Of a stretch of DNA of 64,000 nt, positions 14,163-25,090 are shown piece by piece (the first letter of the stretch is position 1; the number at the start of each line of letters is the position of its first letter). A program made the position numbers and the translations under genes. The stretch covers positions 69,612,367 through 69,676,366 of the forward strand of contig OY829540.1 in assembly GCA_963691705.1 (NCBI GenBank), written 5' to 3'. This DNA comes from Viola odorata (lineage: Eukaryota; Streptophyta; Magnoliopsida; Malpighiales; Violaceae). The notes beneath the pieces were generated by a model. The model worked only from the letters and a program-made list of their open reading frames with translations, had not been told where the DNA came from and did not search any database.

Positions 14163-15596
14163 GGGAAAATGCAAAATAAAGTACTTGTAACTTAAGGTTA
14201 CATTCTTTTTGACACCTCTACCTTATTTCGTCTTTAAATGGTACTCGTACTAAAATATTTGATCACATTTGGTACCTGCGGTCGTTTCCGTCGATACTTT
14301 ACCGTTATGTAGCATACGTGGCGAGCCACGTCATCAATATGATGACATGGCATGCCACGTCAGCATTAGTTTAATATTTCTTTTCTTTCTTTTTTTATTA
14401 TTTTATTTTCTTTCCTTTTCTTTTCTTTTTTTTCTTTTTCTCCCTTTTTCTTTTCTTCTTTCTTTCTTTCTTCTTTCTCTGCACCATTTTCTCTCTATTT
14501 TCTTCTCTCATCTCATACACAAACATATGAGATCCCACCACATCAAACATACACAACATTTCAAATTAAAATTGCCCATCTCATACATTGCAGACATGAA
14601 CTCAAATCAAGTACACGGCCATGGAAACAGTGCAAAAAAACTGGAAAATTGGCCATCCAGCATCTAAAAGTTGTTTCCTTCATGACCTTAACGCGTATCT
14701 ACAAATATGCTCAATCTTAGATCACTTTGAAAACAAACTTACGTTTTCCCAATTTTTTATTTTTCTAATCTGGAGTAAAGAGTAATTAAGAGGAAAAACA
14801 AGAACGGATCCGGATTCGTTCATACAAAACCCAGATTCGTTCATACAAAACCCGGATTCGTTCATCACGACCCGGATCCGTTCATCACCACCCAATCCGA
14901 CCCCAACACATGCATCACCCATTCCCTCCACTTCAAATCGCCGAATCACCACATCAACCATTAAATCCATCTCCCTCGCCGATCAGCCACGATCCACCCA
15001 TCACAACTGCCCAATCACCTCCCACAACCTCCAACTACAACCATCCAACAACCCGAATCACCACATCAACACAACCATCGCACCAACCGCCACGATCCAC
15101 CCACCACCGCCACATCATCACTGTCACACACCCATCACCATCTCACCATCGGCGGCGCTGCCCAAAAAAAAAGAGGGAAGGAAGAGCAGTGAAAGAAAAG
15201 AAAAAAGAGAGCAGGAAAGAAATAGAATAAGAAGAGAGATGGCTTTGAATGAGAGAAGAAAATAGAGAGAAAATGGTGCAGAGAAAGAAGAAAGAAATAA
15301 CGAAGAAAAGAAAAAGGGAGAAAAAGAAAAAAAAGAAAAGAAAAGGAAAGAAAATAAAATAATAAAAAAAGAAAAAAAGAAATATTAAACTAATGCTGAC
15401 GTGGCATGCCATGTCATCATATTGATGACGTGGCTCGCCACGTATGCTACATAACGGTAAAATGTCGACGGAAACGGTCGCAGGTACCAAATGTGATCAA
15501 ACATTTCAGTACGAGTACCATTTAAAGACGAAATAAAGTAGAGGTGCCAAAAAAAATGTAACCCCAAAGTACAGGTACTTTATTTTGCATTTTTCC
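14163..15596. mobile_element. Mutator-like element (MULE) with ~350-bp TIRs
   Basis: Terminal inverted repeats of about 349 bp (14163-14511 and 15249-15596) begin GGGAAAATGCAAAATAAAG and end with the near-complement. The flanking 9-bp duplication TTAGTTAAA (14154-14162 and 15597-15605) is the Mutator length. No transposase is present. The interior holds short tandem repeats around GGATTCGTTCAT (14805-14890) and C/A-rich low-complexity DNA. Long open frames here, such as 14269-14667 and 15143-15490, are read from the polypyrimidine/polypurine TIRs and are not genes. Confidence 0.9.
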
Positions 15597-15605
15597 TTAG
15601 TTAAA

Positions 15606-16165
15606 AGGATACCATATCATAGGGTGAAATAAATTTATAAGAAGAATAAGTTCAAAATTAAGTTACCATATTTTAGTTACTTTGAAATTAATTACTTAAA
15701 AAATGATTTCAAAATACTTAATTTAATATCATAATATCACTTGTAATTTATTTAAAATTTTAAGGGTTATTAAATAAGTTTACAATTTTAAAGGGTCAAT
15801 TATGATATATTTTTATAAAAAATATGAAAAGACATTCACTTTTAAGAATTTAATTTTCATAGGGCAATCATGAAACAAAGACTCACAAACGACAAAACTA
15901 AAGGACTCTAAAAATCTATTTAGCTACCAAATTATCCAAAAATGAGAAAAGCAATTGAATTATTTTATTATAATTTTATAATTAAAAAAATTCATTTGTA
16001 ATTTACGCTAAATATTTATTTTGTATCATGAGAATTATGATTAAATAAATCGAACATGAGAGATGTCGAATCCGTGACAATTGTATAAGTGTCTATCACA
16101 TAATTCCACATGCGACAAAATACCAAAAAAGATGTTTGTGCTTGATACTTGATAGTTCAAGACAA
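15606..16165. other. AT-rich spacer between MULE and Harbinger element
   Basis: About 560 bp of AT-rich sequence with no reading frame, RNA gene or element ends that I can recognise. Confidence 0.5.
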
Positions 16166-16487
16166 TAAGGCCCCGTTTACTTCGCAGAATTCTCCCGAAA
16201 ATTCTCCATTTTTCTGAAAACTGATGTGAAAAATGGAAATCGTGTTTACTTGGCCGTTTTTTCAGTTTGAAAACGAAAACGAAAATACTCTATTTGAAAA
16301 ATGATGGAACAAATTTTGAAAACGCCTGAAAGTTGTTCTCTATTTTTCTAAATTTTTTTGCCTTCACTTTCTCAAACTGAAAACACGCGTTTTCAGTTTG
16401 AGTGATTAATGAATCTTTTTAAAACCCAATTTTGCCCTCATCTCCTCACGCTGCGTTCCTTCTTCTTCTCCATCGCAACACGGTCTC

Positions 16488-16710
16488 GTGCTAGCAGTTG
16501 CCACCTCCGCCCTCCACCCTCCACCCTTCGCGTCCCTCTCTCCGCCTAATCCCGCCTCCCCCTCTGCCGCAACTCTGAGCTCCGACGACGTGGCAAAATC
16601 GCTTATAGGCACCGCTGTTTACACAGTCAGCAACTCTAACAACGAGTTCGTCCTCATCTCCGACCCTGATGGAACCAAGTCCATTGCAAGAAGAACAAAA
16701 TCAGCCATAG
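16488..16710 (+). pseudogene. captured fragment resembling Tic22 (chloroplast import) first exon
   Basis: Frame + encodes a Ser/Pro/Ala-rich stretch and then SSDDVAKSL, GTAVYTVSNSNNEFVLISD and PDGTKSI. This matches, from memory, the start of the mature domain of Tic22, the intermembrane-space translocon component of the chloroplast. The match stops abruptly at about 16690 and the frame runs into repeats, so only a piece is present. It lies inside the Harbinger element and is presumably a transduplicated copy with no function of its own. The identity is my recollection of the family; the break is visible in the sequence. Confidence 0.55.
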
Positions 16711-16732
16711 GAGCTTCTGCAACCAAAAGTCG

Positions 16733-16830
16733 AACAAGTCGAACAAGTCGAACAAGTCGAACAAGTTGAACAAGAAGAAGAAGAAGAGGAGGAGGAGGAG
16801 GAGGAGGAGGAGGAGGAGGAGGAGGAGGAT
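16733..16830. repeat. 10-bp repeats and GAA/GAG microsatellite in the Harbinger element
   Basis: Four copies of a 10-bp unit (GTCGAACAA) at 16733-16770 run into a GAA then GAG trinucleotide run to 16830. The poly-Arg and poly-Pro open frames here are artefacts of the repeat. Confidence 0.9.
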
Positions 16831-17212
16831 GAACAGTAACTTGTACCAAATTAATTATAATGGCACAATGGTAAATTTAGAACAAATAATTTTTTATGTC
16901 CATTTTCTACTTAATTCAATTGCTTGCATTTTAGAACAAATTAATGATCAATCTATTGTGAAATATTTAGTCTTTAATCTCTAGATTAATTACATGCTTT
17001 CAATTTCGTAAATTGATTAATGGTTTGCTCCAATTTCATGTTTTGAATTAATTTGTCAAATTACTGTATTTTTGAAATTAAATCTTGTGTGTTGAGTAAT
17101 CAGATTTTTGGTTCGAACGGGTGGATCGACATTAATTTTACGAATATTTTGGTCGTCTCGGAATTTTGATAAACTACCTTGGTCGTCGGTGGCTCCGGCG
17201 ACCCAAGGTCAG

Positions 17213-17305
17213 GGATGAGCAAAGCTGGTGGGCCTTTCGGGCCGAGGAAAGAAAGAAGGATGAGCAAAGGTGGTGGGCCTTTCGGGCCGAGGAAAGAAAG
17301 AAGGA
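17213..17305. repeat. ~47-bp tandem duplication inside the Harbinger element
   Basis: Two copies of a unit containing GTGGGCCTTTCGGGCC followed by GAGGAAAGAAAGAAGG lie side by side. Nothing suggests a coding role. Confidence 0.8.
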
Positions 17306-18008
17306 AAAGGAAAAGATTTATTTAAAGCTAGATTTCCAATCTAGTTAATCATAATAATATATTAGAATATATTTACATAATAATAATAATTATTATGTAA
17401 TGAACAATAATAAATTAGAATAATCATAATAATAAATTACAATAATAATAACAATAATATTTCCAATCTTAATAATCATAATAATAAATTATGGGCTCAT
17501 CATAATAATCATTAGAATATCATCTGTTTTTATATTTACATATTGAACAATAAGACTATTTTATACGTTTTTTATTTTCATGTAGAAACATGAATTACTA
17601 TATTTATATGTAATGGAATATTAGTAGATTAATGATCAATTTTAGATTTTTCAATTATAATAAGTGTCAATTTTTTCCTACAAATATATTTATTAGTTTG
17701 TTAATCTTTGCAAATAGAAGGAAATAATAACATGATTTTTTTAATGAGAAAATTCAAGTTGTTGGAACAAAATTGTTTTTGGTTTTGCAATAATTTGGAA
17801 AAGTGACGAAGTAAACAGGTTTTCCAGTTTTCAGATCAGGAAAAGTGACGAAGTAAACAAGTTTTCCAGTTTTTCAAAACAGGAAAAGTGACGAAGTAAA
17901 CGCGATTTCCAGTTTGAAAATTCTATTTACAAATTTTAGAAAAACAGCAAATTTTAGAAAAACAGCAAATTTTTAAACTGAAAATTCTGCGAAGTAAACG
18001 GGGCCTAA

Positions 18009-18246
18009 TCCTTTTTCTCACGAGAGAAAAAGAAGAAGACAATAATCCTGAAACATAAAAATTTTAAATTTTGGTAACACTATTGGATCCTTTTGTGAAT
18101 TTACATATATCGCCCACCAGGTCCAGAAGCAGACAAGCCCGTAGAAAAACCCTCATCACTCGCCCAAGCACACTCCCTCCCCGCTCACTCCCTGATTTCG
18201 AACTGCACCTTCTTCTTCTCTCTTCTCTTCTCTCCTACTGCCAGAA
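18009..18246 (+). promoter_or_regulatory. CENP-C 5' leader and proximal promoter
   Basis: This is the sequence between the Harbinger right end and the CENP-C ATG. A CT-rich leader (18180-18240) is typical of plant 5' UTRs. The transposon ends only about 240 bp upstream of the ATG, so part of the original promoter may now lie beyond it. Confidence 0.45.
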
Positions 18247-21200
18247 ATGGCGAATAAGGAGGATCCTCTGGAATCGTACAGCGGCCTAGCGCTCTTTCCC
18301 CAAACCCTCGGCCACCGTCATCCGCCGTCCACCACCGATCCACTCGCCATCCACTCCTTCCTCAAATCCCTAGTAATCCCTCTCCCTCTCTCATCTTAAG
18401 GGCTCACTTCATCTCTTTCTTTCCTTTATGCCATTCTCACCTGTTTAATTTTGGTCTTAATAACTTCTTTCTCTAGCCGGTGAGCGATCCTGATAAGCTT
18501 GTACAGCAAGCGAGGAGTATTTTGGAAACCGCTTCAGAAGCTCCTGAAATTACAGAAAAGCCACCGCAGGAGGAAGCTGAGAAAATGGAGCTTGTTGCTA
18601 GTCCACGCGGGAGAAGGAAAGGCTTGGAGCGGAAGCGCGAACGACCTCGCTTTTCTCTAATTCCTAACTCTAATATTTCGAGGTAAATATTCGAGCCAAC
18701 CTTGTGATGGAGCTTCTTTGGTTGTTAATTTTTCTTCTCTCTTAATAACAACGAAGTTATTTTGGAATGTGCGTATTTGCTTGTGTGTAAAACTAGTGTG
18801 AATTTGGAACCGGCATTGGATTTAGACAAGTTGAAAGATCCTGAGGAGTTCTTCTTGGCATTTGAAAGGATTCAGAGTGAGTACTTCACTTGCGTTACAT
18901 AAGATTGTTGTTTATTCTCTTTGAGGATGCCTTTTTTTTTTTTTTTGCTTCTGTTATAATTACTAATATTATTTTATAGATGCAAAAAGAGAGATTGCAA
19001 AACAGACCGGGCTTGTTTCTGGAGATTTTAGTCAGAATAATGGGTCAACCATGGCTCCAAGACCACGCAGACAGGGACTTCCAGGGTAGGGCTATTGATT
19101 TGAGGTATTGTTATGTGGGGTTTAGTTAGTTTTGGTGGTGCTGATGTTGTGTGCCTTATTGATTGTTTTAGGAGATCAAGGATAGCCAAGTACCAGCATC
19201 TTTATCCAACTGTGTCATCCCAAGAATCTATAGAAAAGGACATTTTGAGTCCATCTAATCATGGTCTGCAGAAAGAGAGTGTGAACCAAGATGTTGTGTT
19301 GCGAGAAAAGGAAGTAGTTGCATCGCAACAAGGGGAGCCAGGAAATTTTGCAGCTGAGGATATGGAGCTGGCTGGTGAGAGGATACTGATACGGAGTAGT
19401 GTTTATCATCTCTAGTTGCTTGCTTTCTTTTGCGTGTAAGTTTGGGATACAAAATAGAGTCGTGGACTTTTTAATATTGAAATATGCATTTCTATGCAGG
19501 TTCAATACTGGAGGCTGAAGGCAGAGTTGATAAGCTTCTGGATGGGTTGCTTGCTCATGATTTTGATGACCTAGATGGAGATGGGGCTCTCAGTCTGTTA
19601 CAGGACCGCTTGCAAATAAAGTCGCTTGAAATAGGAAAGCTTAACCTCCCTGATATACAGGATGTTAAGAGAATAGATTTGAAGGCTCCAGGAATGAATG
19701 TGCCAAAGCCTAGGAGCGTATTATCGGACATACATAATCTGTTGAAAGGTAGAAGAAGTGAAAGTCCTATGAAGCAAAAAGGAACAGGAAGTTCTGCTCA
19801 CAGTCTTTGTTCCCCAATTCCACCAAAAAGCCCATTTGCTTCATTGTCATTATTGAAAGAACGCCTATTTCAGTCAATTCCATCTCATGATCCATTTTCA
19901 ACTGCTGATATCGACGAGTCACCAGCACGAAACACTTCTCTCTTTGAAAACATTAAGAAATCCTCCGATCCAGTTGATACAGAAAAGGAGTTGATCATTT
20001 CTAGCCCATTGAAGTCTATAATAATTGAACATGAAATAACATCATCTAAGGTTGTTATTGGAGATTTTGACTTGTTCATCTAGGAAATCATTGAACTGCA
20101 ATTCGATTAGCCTTGGTTCTGGTAGTGATGTTCGTCTTGTTGAATCTTTCAGGATGACATAGCTGATATGACTACTAGAGGCATAGACCAGAATTTGGTT
20201 CAGTCTGATACTTTTGCAGATGCTCGAACAACTGGACCAAATGAAATGGAGGACTCAGTGAGTTTCTATTTGCTGCGTTGCATTTTGCCATTTTCTTTGG
20301 TCTGATAGTCTCGGTCTCAATGCTACCATTGTCTGCAACATTGTAGGTTAAAAATATGCAGCAGGACGCTGCAGCTACTTCACAGCCTGGTCCAGATTAC
20401 ATAGATGAGAGTTTAATTCACCTTGATAATGATGCAGATTTTCAAACAAAGGGATCAACTGGATTGGAGGACATGGTGAGTTTCCTTTCTATGTATTGCA
20501 TTTTGCCATTGTTATTGGCTTGAAAGTCTTGATTTCAATGCTAACATTGTTTGCATAAAATGTAGGTAAGAAATATGGAGCAGGAAGCTGTAGATTCGTC
20601 TCAGCCCTGTTCAATGACGTGGAAAAGTACTGAGAATCAGTTTGGTACGTTAACTTTTATCTTCTTCTTCATGAATATACTGTTTCGATGCAATTTACAA
20701 TATTAACGTGCATGAGATACATTAGCCCATCTAATTGGTAAGGGCGCAAAACTTTGTATGTTATACAACTTAATGGTGTGAGGGAAAAGGTGGTTGGAGA
20801 TGCATTCGTATTGGAATGATTTTGTGACGAGTATTGTCATTTTTTTATCCTCTTCATCACAGAACAATCAGATCATCCCCTGGTTGAAGATTATGCAATG
20901 GATGGATGCTTTGAGATCCAAGACGATGCTCCCCAACAAACCAAAGACATCTCTCCAAAACAAATCCAAGAAACTGTTTCAGAGCTGCATAATGAGGTTA
21001 ATAGCTTCCTTTGGTCTTTTGGTTTTATACGTGTTTAAACATTTTGGTTGCATTTGTGTGTTTGTATTGATTTAAACTATATGGTTCTACTCTGTGTCAT
21101 GGTGGAGATTTTGTAAAACATGCTAGTTCATCTAGTCTAGCATTTGTTTAAAAATGTACTAAATATGTAGTCATGTTTAGTTCTACAAAGTTGAAATTTA

Positions 21201-22504
21201 AGTGATCAAGTAGTCAGTGAAGTTTCTATAAGGTGGGTGGGTGGTCTGAAGTTTTACTACTTCCAATGAAGCTGCTATACATAAATGGTTGTGTGATGTC
21301 GCTTGTTTATGTGAAGAGATTTGGCCAACTTGAACAAAAGGCTTCGCTACGGCACTCCATAAGCATGCAAATCAAAAGAAGCATCAATTAGTTAGAAGAA
21401 ACTTATAGCTGTTAGGCATCAAGTTAGCATCGTATGGTCTTCTAGATTTGAATTTGCACCACATACTAGGAATTAGTTTGTTGGTCATTGTTCTCTACAG
21501 CATATGGTTTTGTATTGTATTTGTATTATTGCATCCAGGATGTGTAATTTGTTGTGTGTTTTGAACAACAGAAAAATAAGGAACCTTCTGTGGTATCAAA
21601 AGAGGGACAAGTCAAAGCGAAATCACAATCACGCAAGAAGGAACTGTCTAGGAGACAACAGAAAAATAAGGAACCTTCTGTGGTATCAAAAGAGGGTCAA
21701 GTCAAAGCGAGATCACAATCACGCAAGAAGAAGGAACTGCCTAGGAGACAAAGCCTTGCAGGTTTGTATTGTTGTGTTAAATCTGGCATCCGTTATTTTC
21801 TTTCAAGAGTTATTGTGCATTAACAATGTAATACATTTTGCCTTCATAGCTGCTGGCACAGCATGGACTTCTGAGGGAGTAAGGCGGAGCACAAGAATTA
21901 GATCGAGACCATTGGAGTATTGGAGGGGGGAAAGATTTCTATATGGACGTATTCATGATAGTGAGTACTTTTTCCTTTGCATTTTCTTTACCAGATTTAT
22001 TTTTCTCCATTTAGGGTACTTGTATCTAGTTTTACCGGTTTTGAATCTTCCTACACAGTTTTTATCTTGAAACAAATTGATACACTCTAGTGTTGTAGAT
22101 GTTTTATTAAAAGAATGCCTTTTGTTTCTGTTACTGGCCAAGCGTTGTCCATGGTTCGTTATAAATCGTGGTTTTGCAATTGGATGACCTTAATTAATTG
22201 TTTGAAGGGTAATATACAAACTGCTTAGATGTGAGTATTGGTACTGCTGAGAGTTAGTTACTTGCATTTATAATTTCTTACAGAGCTCTCTTCATAAATA
22301 GCTACTCACTATTCCGTTGATATCTTTTAGAAGTTAATTACTCGACTAAATTGTATTTGTGGTTCAGGTTTGGCAACTGTGATTGGGATTAAAAAGTACA
22401 TGACTCCAAAGAAGGATAGAAAAGATGGAAACCGCGACATTGTTGTGGAGTCTTTTGTCTCTGATAAATACAAGAATCTCGTCAAACTAGCTGCTTTGCA
22501 TTAA
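18247..22504 (+). CDS. CENPC: CENP-C, inner kinetochore protein
   Basis: CENP-C binds CENH3 nucleosomes and nucleates the kinetochore. Thirteen exons join in phase: 18247-18372, 18477-18682, 18797-18876, 18980-19085, 19172-19374, 19500-20050, 20153-20257, 20347-20475, 20566-20644, 20863-20996, 21572-21761, 21850-21960 and 22368-22504, giving about 718 residues (Arabidopsis about 705). The N-terminus ([16 protein letters not shown]) and the block around [16 protein letters not shown] match plant CENP-C. Exon 12 carries the CENP-C motif ([18 protein letters not shown], about residues 646-668), which contacts the CENH3 tail and the H2A/H2B acidic patch. The C-terminus [15 protein letters not shown] is the conserved plant tail. 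Exons 7-9 and exon 11 contain tandem duplications. The exon 6 donor at 20050/20051 is chosen because it restores phase; reading on would stop at 20083. Confidence 0.94.
20226..20644 (+). repeat. tandem exon-intron duplication within CENP-C
   Basis: The end of exon 7, intron 7 and start of exon 8 resemble the end of exon 8, intron 8 and start of exon 9, offset by 218 bp. The two introns (20258-20346 and 20476-20565) both begin GTGAGTTTC, share GCATTTTGCCATT and end in similar sequence. The exon starts read VKNMQQDA and VRNMEQEA. Confidence 0.8.
21572..21751 (+). repeat. 90-bp in-frame tandem duplication in CENP-C exon 11
   Basis: Two copies, offset by exactly 90 bp, each encode [16 protein letters not shown] plus a basic SQSRKK tail; the second has one extra Lys codon. 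The basic stretch sits just before the CENP-C motif. Confidence 0.92.
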
Positions 22505-22888
22505 GATGACTTTGATTTGATACTTACGAACTGGCAAGGGTCCTCTACATGCTGTCGGTGCCATGTTTCTCGCTGATATATCAGCTTAGTTATTCAGCTT
22601 CTTTGCTCTGTAGTTTCTATAGCTCGTTTAGATGTTCACGATGCAGCTGTTGTAAAATGAGTTTTCATCTACACATCCTGTGTATTTGGTGCTCTTAGAG
22701 ATGATTTGTGTTTTCCATCTTCAAGCTTGCAATGATACAAACAGAACTCACTCTCAATGTTATTTGGTGCTCTTAGAGATGATTTGTGTTTTCCATCTAC
22801 CTTTTAAGCATTGTAAAATTATTTTCTTGGGGTAGAGTTTTAGATTTTTAAAGAGCCAGACACTAATTTTGTTATAGTAGTTCTGATT
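22505..22888 (+). other. CENP-C 3' region with a small tandem repeat
   Basis: Presumed 3' UTR and downstream DNA. A segment of about 38 bp (from TATTTGGTGCTCTTAGAG) occurs at about 22683 and again at about 22760. No gene is seen. Confidence 0.5.
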
Positions 22889-23059
22889 GAAATAGTCTGG
22901 GATCTTACGAAAACCTCATGGGAGTATGTTCCCAGGCGTGAAGACTACATTTCTGATCTACAAAGCAATCTCCAGCCCTTGCAAATGGAAAATGATGGAC
23001 TCGAGAAAAGGAAGGCAGAAGTAGAGGCCAAGATTGCTCGCGAAGAGAAAAGCTGCTGA
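22889..23059 (+). pseudogene. coiled-coil fragment of an RPS2/RPS5-type NBS-LRR gene
   Basis: A 56-codon frame ending in TGA encodes WDLTKTSWEYVPRREDYI, SDLQSNLQPLQMENDGL and a charged tail AEVEAKIAREEK. This is the start of the N-terminal coiled-coil of CC-NBS-LRR immune receptors of the RPS2/RPS5 class, from memory of the family. There is no upstream start in frame and no NB-ARC or LRR follows in the next kilobases, so it is a relic. Confidence 0.65.
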
Positions 23060-24965
23060 ACTATATTACCAGTTAAAAACCTCTGAATAACGTTACAAAC
23101 ATTTTTAGGTAAAATATTAGAAAATAAATTCTAAATGGCACTAATGTGATATTTAGTAAGGGTATTGAGTGCATAAACAAAGGAATTATTTAAGAAATTC
23201 ATGATTATATATATACCATCATGAGAAATACTAAGAACAATCACTCTAAACAATTGTCTACCGAAATTCACCAAGTTAGATTTCGGTGGGAACAAGTTAG
23301 ATTAAGGTATCTTTGATTATTTCAAAGGAATTGCAGTATTTTAGTCATACAAATGTTTGAGGGAGACCATTATTTCAACACCTGGAATTAGTAGTAGCTT
23401 GTGTTTGAACTTTGAAACTCTGGAGAATTGATTCAATCGAATTTGATTAAATTAAAATTTATTGATCAATTTAAATTACGCACCATCTTTTGATTGGTCA
23501 ATTTACTTGACCAAACGGAGCAAGGCCACATAATTAAAAAGATTCGGATGCTATGTAGCTACGACAAGTTTCCAACATGGCAACTTCAACTTGTTTGAAC
23601 TGGAGTATCAATGTCAGTCATGCCAAGAAATCTTCTAAAGACAAAATACTAGTAAGGTTTTTATTCCAATCTCACCGCTATCTATTAAAACTAAAATAAA
23701 TTTTTTATCTCTATCATTAAAAGAAAATTTTGGGTTCTTTTTATTTTATTTTATTTTCTTTAATTGACATTTAAAAAATTAAAAAAAATTAGAAATAGAT
23801 TTCATTCATACACTAGAAATTAATAAGCTGTTTCAATCAACCTCATTTTTTCCACACTAGCTTCATTATTGATCCTGCATGTGTCTTTTTCTGCTGACTC
23901 TTTCCATATGATGACTATAGCAATGGTTCATATTTTTCTCATTCATAAGAATATAATATAGGAACCCGAAAGAAAAAGAATACCTAATGGCTTACGCCAA
24001 CATTCATTTATTTACAGTACAAATTGGTCGCCTTGGGTTCGCCTTCTACACACTTCTAACATTCCAACCCAGCTACGAATTTCCCTCGTCATGTAATATG
24101 CTACATTTGAATAGAAGAGAGAGCAAATCAGTAAGAAACATGTTTAAGAGCCATCGAACTAAAAATACTTCTAAGAAATTAAAATGAACACATATGAAAT
24201 CAAGAGTAGAAAGCGATTCTGACCATTCTTTTTTTCACATTAAAGAACAACCTTCGTCGTCAAATTAAGGTTTTATTGAAGAAGAAAAAAATGGTTTTAA
24301 CCTTTTTCTTTTAATTAAGAAGATGTTATAAAGTTCAACGTCACATATTTGCACTTTTAGTTTGCCCCTTAAGAAGTCCGTTGACAATTATTTTCTTTGA
24401 CATTCATGTGATTACTCAAATTTTCATGAAGTCTTAAGCGTCTTAACTCTCAAGTTGCGTGAGGGAAAACCACGACTGCCACTTGACATTTGAATTTGAA
24501 TTAGTAATTAAGAGAACTTATGGGAAAGTAATCACTATGAAATTATGAAAGCAACGGCTGTTCCCCTTTTTCTTTCATGCCCCGGTTTTCCGCTCGAATT
24601 TTTTAAAAGATAATTTCGATTTCCATCTTTCGGACATGAGATTAATCTCGTTCGATAATTTGAGATATTATAAAGCAATCGCACAAGAAGTGTCTGTTGA
24701 AAACTCCGAAGAAAAAAATAAAAGCGATCTTGAAAAGACAATCTTAGGAAGCTACAAATCAACCCCTATAGCTAAAACCACCGTAATTACATACATTTGA
24801 GAATTGTCTAGTCTTAAAATGGGATGACTATCTCAACACAATTATTTTTTTAAAAGAAACTAATTCATTAAGAAGAAATTAGCACGATTATAGTCCTTGA
24901 CTTTCTATTATTTTCTCAAAATAATCATATATATAATCTGAAAAAAATATTATTTTCTTTAATAT

Positions 24966-25090
24966 CCTATAGTATGGCTATTTTGTTTAAGTTGGTCCCT
25001 ATAATATAACCACTTAACTGACACATTAACACTTTCGGTTAGTGAAAAAATTTATAGGAACCAACTTAATCGGTAAACCCATACTATAGG
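24966..25090. repeat. foldback (inverted-repeat) element
   Basis: CCTATAGTATGG at the left is mirrored perfectly by CCATACTATAGG at the right, and inside it TAAGTTGGTCCCTAT is mirrored by ATAGGAACCAACTTA with one mismatch. It is likely a worn MITE; no clear target-site duplication was found. Confidence 0.65.

Larger units (their letters stand above)
16169..18005. mobile_element. non-autonomous PIF/Harbinger-like element
   Basis: The left end GGCCCCGTTTACTTCGCAG and right end CTGCGAAGTAAACGGGGCC are a perfect 19-bp inverted repeat. Both sides carry TAA (16166-16168 and 18006-18008), the 3-bp PIF/Harbinger target. The subterminal right side repeats GTGACGAAGTAAAC three times (17805-17905) and the left side carries related motifs. 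It is 1.84 kb long with no transposase or Myb-like frame. The interior contains a captured gene fragment (separate entry), a GAA/GAG microsatellite and a tandem duplication. Confidence 0.85.

Noticed and set aside
14269..15490. Long frames on both strands rich in Phe/Leu/Ser or Lys/Glu
   Set aside because: They are the two strands of the MULE inverted repeats and its polypyrimidine tract.
16619..16984. Frames with poly-Pro, poly-Leu or poly-Arg
   Set aside because: Generated by the GAG/GAA microsatellite.
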